Shown in pieces: positions 1 through 5,836 of a stretch of DNA of 64,000 nucleotides; positions within the stretch are counted from its first letter, which is position 1; the number at the start of each line of letters is the position of its first letter. Location of the stretch: contig NZ_JACJQB010000010.1 in assembly GCF_014696385.1 (NCBI RefSeq), positions 49,222 to 113,221 on the forward strand, read 5' to 3'. The translations under genes were made by a program, and so were the position numbers. The notes under the pieces were generated by a model. It did no database searches. It saw nothing but the letters and a program-made list of their open reading frames with translations, and was not told the DNA's origin. The stretch is from Pseudanabaena mucicola FACHB-723. GTDB taxonomy: Bacteria; Cyanobacteriota; Cyanobacteriia; Pseudanabaenales; Pseudanabaenaceae.

Positions 1-163
1 TGCGGCGAGATGAAAAATCTTTTGGGTGTAACTTGAGGTGAGCAGTCAACTGAATTACTCGCTCGGTTAGCAAAGCAACCTGCACATCAGATGAACCAGT
101 GTCGGTAGGATGTTTTTGATATTCGGAGAATATTTCTAATTTGCGTTCTTGCAAAAGTGCCAT
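1..163 (-). CDS. rpsO: 30S ribosomal protein S15, 5' part (runs off the window)
   Basis: This is the N-terminal 54 codons of ribosomal protein S15, which binds 16S rRNA early in assembly of the small-subunit platform. The ATG is at 163 and the frame is open to the window edge. The visible residues begin [16 protein letters not shown] and include the S15 hallmarks [19 protein letters not shown] and [16 protein letters not shown]. About 35 further residues are expected beyond the left edge. No Shine-Dalgarno motif is visible before the ATG. A leader with small hairpins lies upstream and may carry autoregulation, which is known for S15 in other bacteria but not shown here. Confidence 0.95.
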   Translation of the reverse strand, partial: MALLQERKLEIFSEYQKHPTDTGSSDVQVALLTERVIQLTAHLKLHPKDFSSRR

Positions 164-498
164 GATAAAAACTTGACGTGTCTTAAGGGTGTACGTGACA
201 TGTACCCGACATTAAGCGCACTAAGGCGCTACGATGCGAGCTTCTCAACCTTTCGATTGAGATTTCCTAGTTATTCCCATCTTTGCCTACTGTCATAGTT
301 GGGGTTGCGCCACTTATCAGAATATAGAAGCTCTTGTCCTGATAGAACGACTGCTTAGGCGGTTTCCTTTCCTCAGTAGTCTCTGAGTACATTTGCGTGA
401 CGATGCGATCGCCTTTTTCTAAAGCTTTTAACTTTCAGACAAACTAGCTTAACATATTGAGCAGATATTTTTATATAAGCAGCTAGGTGCAATTAAAT
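164..498. other. rpsO upstream region without a gene
   Basis: No open frame or tRNA is recognisable here. On the rpsO strand this is the probable 5' leader and promoter region. It holds a short hairpin at 215-230 (AGCGC/GCGCT) and an imperfect GTAC...GTAC repeat at 191-205. Both lie close enough to the rpsO start to be leader structures. Confidence 0.4.
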
Positions 499-557
499 AT
501 AAAGCCCCAAAAATCGTGGCGTACGCGCAGTATACGCCACGATTTTTGGGGCTTTAT
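499..557 (-). terminator. long perfect inverted repeat, terminator of the 41-aa ORF
   Basis: Perfect 25-bp arms at 499-523 and 533-557 enclose a 9-nt loop (CGCGCAGTA). Read on the minus strand the stem is followed by a T-rich run. It lies just downstream of the small membrane ORF at 584-709. The inner core resembles the terminator at 4735-4771. Confidence 0.75.
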
Positions 558-583
558 GGGCGGAGCATTTCTAGTTATCTTGT

Positions 584-709
584 CTAATGGGCCGAGCCAT
601 TGCCATGATATTTATCAGTGTCATAAAATCCGTTGCGAGTACCAAAGAATAGGCAGCTAACGGTAAATAAAATTGTCAAGGCTGGCAAAATCACTTTAAG
701 GTCAAGCAT
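584..709 (-). CDS. conserved-looking 41-aa single-pass membrane protein
   Basis: A 41-codon ORF starts at ATG 709 and stops with TAG at 584-586. The protein begins MLDLKVILPALTILFTVSC, giving one hydrophobic helix at about residues 4-24. It ends with a polar tail rich in Gly, His and Asp (NGFYDTDKYHGNGSAH). Size and layout are like the tiny subunits of cyanobacterial photosystems or NDH-1, but I cannot name it. A strong hairpin terminator follows directly, which supports real expression. There is no clear Shine-Dalgarno motif. It stands alone between rpsO and the FHA-LuxR gene. Confidence 0.6.
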   Translation of the reverse strand: MLDLKVILPALTILFTVSCLFFGTRNGFYDTDKYHGNGSAH

Positions 710-866
710 GTTGATCAGTTAATTGAGTTAGGTAAAGAATAAAAGAAAACTGTGAGCTTATTTTAATGTCAAATTAGACGGAGGTAGCAACCTACAGCTT
801 GTTTTTTAAGATTTGGCAGAGCGAATATGGCATTTTTAGTTTTTAGAACCATTGCTAGGAAATAAA

Positions 867-893
867 TAAGGGCGGCGCTCTGCGCCGCCCTTA
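867..893 (-). terminator. terminator after the FHA-LuxR gene
   Basis: Arms 868-878 and 882-892 (AAGGGCGGCGC/GCGCCGCCCTT) enclose a 3-nt loop, with T/A-rich sequence after it on the minus strand. It sits 24 nt beyond the stop of the gene at 917-1678. Confidence 0.75.
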
Positions 894-916
894 CTTATCT
901 GGAATTACTGCAAATT

Positions 917-1678
917 TTACTTGCTTTCATCAGTATTGCTAGAGTTTTCGATCGCATCCACTGCATCAGAACTATCAACGCTATCACCCGCTTTAGGTCG
1001 ATAACTTTGCTCAAAAGCATACCTAACAATCTGAGAACGGTTTTCTAGATTGAGCTTAGTCATAATGCTGCTGAGATGGGTTTGGACAGTCCTTGGACTG
1101 ATTTGGAGGCGTTTGCCAATTTCTTTATTGGTAAAACCTTTGACAACCTGTTGGAACACTCTGTCTTCAGACGGTGTGAGCGGGTGATCATTTTGATGGA
1201 AAACTCTTCGGGTATCTTTTAGCCAACGTAGAGGGGCGCTTGATGGTCGATGCGGCTCACGCTTATGGGGAGAGAAAAAATCTATATCAGTCTTGCCGAT
1301 GGTTACGCGATCGCCACTTTTTAACAAGACAGGAACAGTAATGCGCTGACCACGAATGAAGGAGCCATTGCAGCTATCAAAATCTACTAGGTAGAAATTG
1401 CTCGATGCATTAGTGTTACGATTTTTTAAGTCTCCCTTGCTATTCATGTCAGCATGTTCAGGGTTAGCGCCAGCAACCTGCAACGCACCATGGTAGCGCG
1501 AGACACATTTGTCGCTTAGTACAATTGAGTTATCGTAGCCTCTCCCAATTGTCCAATAATTTGCGTCTATGAGTGGAACTGTCTGCTGCCCCTCGTCTGC
1601 GTAAATAATCAGATATGGGTATGGATATAAAAGGGTCACTGAACCGTTAGACAACTTTGTTGTGTGCATCTCAATCAA
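917..1678 (-). CDS. FHA domain-LuxR-type HTH regulator
   Basis: A 253-residue protein. Residues about 25-137 form a forkhead-associated domain (GRGYDNS, SRYHG, then NGSFIRG and GDRVTIG), which binds phosphothreonine peptides. Residues about 165-225 are a LuxR/GerE helix-turn-helix (LTPSEDRVFQQVVKG, NKEIGKRL, SPRTVQTHLSSI). It has no receiver domain, so DNA binding is probably controlled through phosphothreonine recognition by the FHA part. The tail is acidic, Ser- and Asp-rich. ATG 1678 gives M-I-E-M; Met4 is an alternative start. The gene stands alone with its own terminator. The target genes are unknown. Confidence 0.85.
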   Translation of the reverse strand: MIEMHTTKLSNGSVTLLYPYPYLIIYADEGQQTVPLIDANYWTIGRGYDNSIVLSDKCVSRYHGALQVAGANPEHADMNSKGDLKNRNTNASSNFYLVDFDSCNGSFIRGQRITVPVLLKSGDRVTIGKTDIDFFSPHKREPHRPSSAPLRWLKDTRRVFHQNDHPLTPSEDRVFQQVVKGFTNKEIGKRLQISPRTVQTHLSSIMTKLNLENRSQIVRYAFEQSYRPKAGDSVDSSDAVDAIENSSNTDESK

Positions 1679-2096
1679 TTGCCAATATAACCTATTTCTA
1701 TATTGTGAGACTAGTTTAATGAATTTTGAGTTCCTTTTGCAAATCCATGGCTTTTGATGGCATATTATGTCACTTGTTTAGCCCAAATTTAGATCAAAGC
1801 AACTAATAAAATTCAATAATTTTGTGTCTCACTTAACATAGCAATGAGAAGGCATTACTTTAGCAATAGCTGGCCATAATGAAAATACCTAGACTTCAGT
1901 CCCAGACAATTTATGGGATTGTCTGTCGAAAGCTTGTATTTTTAGTAAAACACCTAATTTGATCAAGATCGAAGAATGTAATAGAGGAAGATTTAAGAAA
2001 TTCGCAAAAATAGTAAAGGATGGAGTAATTAATTTATTGTTCCCTCTATTATAAATCCTAAAAATTTTGATATTTATTATTATTTACTACTAAAAA
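1679..2096. promoter_or_regulatory. divergent intergenic region with a hairpin
   Basis: This A/T-rich gap separates the FHA-LuxR gene from the 2097 operon, so it should hold both promoters. A hairpin with arms 1903-1910 and 1918-1925 (CAGACAAT/ATTGTCTG) lies about 170 bp before the 2097 gene and could be an operator or attenuator. I see no ORF. Confidence 0.4.
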
Positions 2097-2504
2097 ATGA
2101 TTTGGATTGCGATCGCAACACAATTAATACTGAGCGCAGGATTATTATGGGCTTCATGGCAAGTCTGGAAATTTCGGGCAGCCCTAAATGCGACGGTCAA
2201 AACCGTAGATGGCTGGACAGAAGCCTGTCAAAATGGCTTAGAAGTCTCCACCCCTAGTCTTGAGGTAGCTCGCGGTGGGGTTGATACAACTCGTAAACAA
2301 TATCTAATTTTACAAACGCAACTGGATAAAATCCGTAAATTACTGTCTGTAGTAGCCCGTGGTGTATCCTTTTTAGGGAGTCGTTGGCAGCAATCTCGCA
2401 AAAATACGAGAGGCACGTCAAATTCTCTAAACAACAAACTCAACAAAAAGTCGTCAGGCAGCAAGTCGTCAGGGAGCAAGCAAAATGTCAAACGGCGCAG
2501 GTAA
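2097..2504 (+). CDS. small membrane-anchored protein, first gene of an envelope operon
   Basis: A 135-residue protein with an N-terminal membrane helix (about residues 2-22, IWIAIATQLILSAGLLWAS). A helical middle follows, then a very basic low-complexity tail with a repeated KSSGSK unit ending VKRRR. I do not recognise the family. It overlaps the next gene by 20 nt, so the two are translated together. With the YtxH and DUF948-like genes it makes a three-gene set of membrane-tethered coiled-coil proteins, probably envelope or stress related; that role is inference. The repeat coding for KSSGSK near 2450-2478 may vary in copy number. Confidence 0.7.
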   Translation: MIWIAIATQLILSAGLLWASWQVWKFRAALNATVKTVDGWTEACQNGLEVSTPSLEVARGGVDTTRKQYLILQTQLDKIRKLLSVVARGVSFLGSRWQQSRKNTRGTSNSLNNKLNKKSSGSKSSGSKQNVKRRR

Positions 2505-2841
2505 ATTTTTTGGTGGACTGATAGTCGGTACGACGATCGGTGCAGCAGTGGGCATTCTATTTGCACCGCGATCGGGAAAGCAAACCCGTCTAGCTCTAAA
2601 AAAATCAGCGCAGGATTTACCCCAAATAGCTGAAGAATTGGGTTCAACCGTGCAGTATCAAGCTGATCGCTTTACAGAACAGGCACAACGTACTATCGAT
2701 GAAGCTCTAGTCCGCTTACAGGAAGCGATCGCAACAGGACAAGAAGCTAGTCGCAGGCTACAGGAAGAATTAGCAACATCAATGAGCAGTTCATCAATTG
2801 GCTCATTGATAGAAGATGATCAATTAGATGATGAACAATAG
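2485..2841 (+). CDS. YtxH domain protein
   Basis: A 118-residue protein with the YtxH signature. A Gly-rich membrane helix at about residues 5-28 (FGGLIVGTTIGAAVGILFAPRSG) is followed by an amphipathic helix rich in Gln and Glu. YtxH proteins are general-stress membrane proteins in Firmicutes and are common in cyanobacteria; their biochemical role is unknown. The start ATG lies inside the 3' end of the preceding gene and the third operon gene follows after 55 nt. The acidic C-terminus (EDDQLDDEQ) is typical of the cyanobacterial members. Confidence 0.85.
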   Translation: MSNGAGKFFGGLIVGTTIGAAVGILFAPRSGKQTRLALKKSAQDLPQIAEELGSTVQYQADRFTEQAQRTIDEALVRLQEAIATGQEASRRLQEELATSMSSSSIGSLIEDDQLDDEQ

Positions 2842-2896
2842 CTGCTTGCACCGTTCTCTAAAGAGTTCTTTCAAGGGTAATTACTTATAAGAAATT

Positions 2897-3442
2897 ATGT
2901 CAGAAGCAATCTTTCTACTGGGTTTGTCATTTTTGTTAGTAGTTGTTTGTCTGACAATTCTCTTGCTAACCGCAATCCCCACATTCCAAGAATTAGCGAA
3001 GGCAGCAAATAGCATTATTAGGCTCGCTGACACCTTAACGCGAGAGTTGCCTGCAACCCTTGAGGCAATTCGCATGACAGGTTTAGAGCTAAGTGAGTTA
3101 AGTGATGAGCTAAATCAGGGGGCAAAAAGCGCGGGTGAAGCGGTGAAACAGGTTAATGATGGGATTAAAGGAGTACGTCAAGGGGCTTCTAATGCCACAA
3201 TTGCCACTAAAAGTGCCTTTGCTGGCATTAAAGCGGGGTTAAAGTCCCTTGGTCGCCCTCGTCGCAAACAGAGATCAGCGTCAGATTTGTATGCAGACAA
3301 TTTACGTTCTGGTAATGTCCCTGCGGAAGAATTAGAGGAAGATGAAGATAATGATATTACTGAGCAACAAAGGTTGATTACCCCAGATGATATTCGCTCT
3401 GAGGGGTTTATGGGAGATTTAAGTGACAGTGACGATGACTAA
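2897..3442 (+). CDS. DUF948-like membrane-anchored coiled-coil protein
   Basis: A 181-residue protein. Residues about 4-27 are a membrane helix. They are followed by a long helical stretch (LAKAANSIIRLADTLTRELPATLEAIR) and Gly/Ala repeats, as in DUF948 proteins that often sit beside YtxH genes. The C-terminal third is a basic patch (RPRRKQR) followed by an acidic disordered tail. The gene is the last of the 2097-3442 operon and is closed by a terminator shared with the convergent perR. The function is unknown. Confidence 0.75.
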   Translation: MSEAIFLLGLSFLLVVVCLTILLLTAIPTFQELAKAANSIIRLADTLTRELPATLEAIRMTGLELSELSDELNQGAKSAGEAVKQVNDGIKGVRQGASNATIATKSAFAGIKAGLKSLGRPRRKQRSASDLYADNLRSGNVPAEELEEDEDNDITEQQRLITPDDIRSEGFMGDLSDSDDD

Positions 3443-3478
3443 AAAATGAGGGTTGCAAAGCGACCCTCATTTTTATTT
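3443..3478. terminator. bidirectional terminator between the DUF948-like gene and perR
   Basis: The stem ATGAGGGT/ACCCTCAT (3446-3470) is flanked by A and T runs, so it can act on both strands. Its right edge overlaps the perR stop codon at 3473-3475. Confidence 0.75.
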
Positions 3479-3892
3479 ATGACAGCGATCGCAAACGCCA
3501 CTCACGGTTACTTCATAGCTATCCACCTTTAAGCCTGCACGAACTTGCTGAAAACCCAAACCCTGAAAAGCATTCCATTCAATATCCTCTATTTCACCGC
3601 AACACCGACAGCGAAAGTGATGGTGTGGTTCAATATTGGCATCATAACGACAGACACCCTGCTCTAGCAGCACCTCACGCACTAGTCCTGCATCTCGCAA
3701 GGTTTGCAGTGATAGATAAACCGTTGCTTGAGAGGAAGTAGGTGCATTTTGATTGAGATCATGCAAGATTTGCTCGGCAGTGGGGTGATCTTGGCGCTCA
3801 AGCAAATTTGCATACACAGCAAAACGTTGTGGGGTGACCCGCAAACCCTTTGATTTCAATATTTGGACAACCTGATCTGCTTGCTTTTGCAT
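3473..3892 (-). CDS. perR: Fur-family peroxide regulator PerR
   Basis: A 139-residue Fur-family repressor. The winged helix spans about residues 1-82 (KSKGLRVTPQRFAVYANLL, SQATVYLSLQTLRDAGLV). The C-terminal dimer and metal domain has the HHHFRC motif and two CxxC pairs (CRCC, CDRC) for structural zinc. It is divergent from a type-II peroxiredoxin gene, the same arrangement as Synechocystis slr1738/sll1621. This argues for PerR rather than Fur or Zur. The start is well supported by AGGAGG ending 7 nt before ATG 3892. PerR uses metal-catalysed oxidation of the protein to sense H2O2. It probably controls itself and the peroxiredoxin. Confidence 0.88.
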   Translation of the reverse strand: MQKQADQVVQILKSKGLRVTPQRFAVYANLLERQDHPTAEQILHDLNQNAPTSSQATVYLSLQTLRDAGLVREVLLEQGVCRYDANIEPHHHFRCRCCGEIEDIEWNAFQGLGFQQVRAGLKVDSYEVTVSGVCDRCHK

Positions 3893-4156
3893 ATAGACTT
3901 CCTCCTAAATTCTTTCTGTATTTCCCTACATCCCAGTTAGGGAAATTTACCAAAAAGATTTCACTAAAATTTTTGATCCCTTGTTCAAGTGCTATAGAAA
4001 TCTCTAATCACTTGGATTGCAACTATATCATCTCTATTTAGGAACTACAAATTTATTAAAGTTTTTCAAAGATTTGAGTTAATCTAGGTATTGACTAATT
4101 TTTAAATAAGAACTATTCTTAGTTTTGTTCAGATAAGCATTAAAACCAGAAAAAAT
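3893..4156. promoter_or_regulatory. perR/peroxiredoxin divergent promoter with a candidate operator
   Basis: An 8-bp perfect inverted repeat (TTTCCCTA, 9-nt spacer, TAGGGAAA) lies at 3921-3945, about 29 bp before the perR start. It is a good candidate for a regulator site in this divergent region. It does not look like the classical A/T-rich PerR box, so the regulator is inferred only from position. Confidence 0.45.
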
Positions 4157-4729
4157 ATGGCAGTTATCGAAACCGTACCAAACGTAGTTTTCAAGACCCG
4201 TGTACGTGACGAGTCCGTTGGTGGTCCTAACCCCTATCGTTGGGAAGACAAAACTACTCAAGATCTATTTGCTGGCAAAAAAGTAGTTGTTTTCTCTCTA
4301 CCTGGTGCATTCACTCCTACCTGTTCATCCAATCACTTACCCCGCTACGAAGAGCTTTATGAAGAATTCAAGGGTCTAGGTGTGGATGCAGTTATCTGTG
4401 TATCTGTTAACGATGCTTTCGTAATGTTCAAGTGGGGCAAGGAAATCGGCGCTAAGAATGTATTCTTGCTCCCCGATGGTGCTGGCGAATTTACCCGCAA
4501 GATGGGTATGTTAGTTGACAAGTCCAACATCGGTTTTGGTCTTCGCTCTTGGCGCTATTCTATGCTCGTAAACGATTGCAAGATCGAGAAGATCTTCGTT
4601 GAGCCTGGTTTTTCTGATAACTGTGAAACCGATCCTTTTGAAGTTTCTGACGCTGACACCATGTTGGCTTACCTAAAGGGTGCTGCTCCTGCTGGCGTAT
4701 CCTCTCCTCGTCTAGCTTTTGAAGGCTAA
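4157..4729 (+). CDS. type-II peroxiredoxin (Prx5/PrxII family)
   Basis: A 190-residue thiol peroxidase that reduces H2O2 and alkyl hydroperoxides. The peroxidatic cysteine is in [14 protein letters not shown] at about residue 56, followed by [10 protein letters not shown]. Length and motifs fit the PrxII group, related to Synechocystis sll1621. A second cysteine is in VNDCKIEK, and another is in [10 protein letters not shown]. It diverges from perR, which probably represses it, and is followed by a terminator. A thioredoxin-reductase-like gene lies next on the same strand and may supply electrons. Confidence 0.93.
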   Translation: MAVIETVPNVVFKTRVRDESVGGPNPYRWEDKTTQDLFAGKKVVVFSLPGAFTPTCSSNHLPRYEELYEEFKGLGVDAVICVSVNDAFVMFKWGKEIGAKNVFLLPDGAGEFTRKMGMLVDKSNIGFGLRSWRYSMLVNDCKIEKIFVEPGFSDNCETDPFEVSDADTMLAYLKGAAPAGVSSPRLAFEG

Positions 4730-4734
4730 TCACT

Positions 4735-4771
4735 AAAATAAGAAAGTACGCGCAGCGTACTTTCTTATTTT
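4735..4771 (+). terminator. terminator of the peroxiredoxin gene
   Basis: Arms 4735-4751 and 4755-4771 (core GAAAGTACGC/GCGTACTTTC) enclose a 3-nt loop and end in a T run. The core TACGCGCAGCGTA nearly matches the centre of the 499-557 terminator. Confidence 0.85.
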
Positions 4772-4797
4772 TATTAATGTACTTAAAATGGGGTGCT

Positions 4798-5793
4798 ATG
4801 AAACTCTCTAGCAAAAATCTAAATGAGCGCCTTGAGACGGTTTACGATGCGATCGTCGTTGGTGGTGGCATGGGCGGGCTATCGGCGGCAATCTATTTGG
4901 CTCGCTACGGTCTGAAATGCTTAGTGATTGAGAAGGGAAAAGGACGATCGCTATGGATGCAGGATCTGCGGAACTATGTAGGACTAGATCCCCATACCCC
5001 CGGCCGCGATATTTTAAACCATGCTACTAAGACTTCTTTAGATTGGGGAGCTGATCATCTGCGTGGCTATGTGGAAGAGGTAACCGATGAAGGTGAAACC
5101 TTTGCTGTTAAGGTAAAAGTTGGGAAAAAAGACAGCATTTATCCCATATTTCGCAGTAAGTATGTAGTTGCAGCTTCGGGCATTATTGACCATTTGCCTC
5201 AGCTAGAAGATATGCAGAATGTCTATGACTATGCTGGCTATACGCTTCATGTTTGTATGATCTGTGATGGCTTTGACATGTGGGATCAAAAAGCAGTGCT
5301 AATTGCGAATACGGAAGGGCAGATTGGGGCAGCTTTCGTATTGAACTGGTTCACGCCTTATATTTCTGTGCTGACCCATGGTTTGTGTTCTGTCAGCGAT
5401 GCGATGAAGCAAAAATTAGCAGACCATGGCTATCCTCTGTACGAAGCACCGATCGCAAAATTTCATGGGGAAAACCATAAACTCAGTGGTGTAGAACTAA
5501 CCGACGGTACAATCGTGGAAGCGACTACTGGTTTAGTGGGTATGGGTTCGATTTACCATAATCAATACCTCAAGGGTATCGAAGGCTTGGAATGGGATGG
5601 GCAGAGCCTTGTTACTAACGATATGTGCAAGACCAGTCACGATCGCATTTTTGCCCTTGGTGATTTGAAAAAAGGTTTGAATCAAGTGTCGATTGCAGTG
5701 GCTGATGGCACTTTGGCGGCAACTCAAATCTGGCGCAATATTCGCCGTGCGAGTGAGCCTCGGAAATGGGAAGAGAATATTAAACAGGCATAA
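4798..5793 (+). CDS. thioredoxin-reductase-like FAD disulfide oxidoreductase, atypical pyridine-nucleotide site
   Basis: A 331-residue flavoprotein of the thioredoxin reductase fold. Residues about 16-42 carry the FAD-binding dinucleotide motif VVGGGMGGLSAA. The redox pair is CMIC (in HVCMICDGF). The C-terminal FAD motif is FALGDLKKG. The second Rossmann region reads AVLIANTEGQIGAAFV and lacks the GxGxxA and HRRxxxR motifs that bind NADPH. This suggests a non-NADPH electron donor, as in cyanobacterial DDOR/DTR-type enzymes (Synechocystis slr0600 group); the assignment is inference. I chose ATG 4798 over ATG 4777 because GGGG precedes it. It sits next to the peroxiredoxin. The 3' end lies within a 55-bp palindrome. 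Confidence 0.8.
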   Translation: MKLSSKNLNERLETVYDAIVVGGGMGGLSAAIYLARYGLKCLVIEKGKGRSLWMQDLRNYVGLDPHTPGRDILNHATKTSLDWGADHLRGYVEEVTDEGETFAVKVKVGKKDSIYPIFRSKYVVAASGIIDHLPQLEDMQNVYDYAGYTLHVCMICDGFDMWDQKAVLIANTEGQIGAAFVLNWFTPYISVLTHGLCSVSDAMKQKLADHGYPLYEAPIAKFHGENHKLSGVELTDGTIVEATTGLVGMGSIYHNQYLKGIEGLEWDGQSLVTNDMCKTSHDRIFALGDLKKGLNQVSIAVADGTLAATQIWRNIRRASEPRKWEENIKQA

Positions 5794-5834
5794 AAAAAGC
5801 GCCGCAATGCGGCGCTTTTTTTATGCCTGTTTAA
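5780..5834. terminator. 27-bp-arm palindrome covering the 3' end of the flavoenzyme gene
   Basis: Arms 5780-5806 and 5808-5834 are perfect complements around a single A. The left arm includes the last codons and stop of the flavoenzyme gene, and the right arm abuts the stop of the convergent GH94 gene. With A and T runs on either side it can terminate both. Confidence 0.85.
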
Positions 5835-5836
5835 GG

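Noticed and set aside
164..480. tRNA-like or other RNA gene before rpsO
   Set aside because: No cloverleaf with a GGTTCGAATCC-like T arm; only short hairpins are visible.
2228..2647. Minus-strand 139-codon frame opposite the 2097-2504 and YtxH genes
   Set aside because: No domain, composition of an antisense shadow, and it covers two well-supported co-translated genes.
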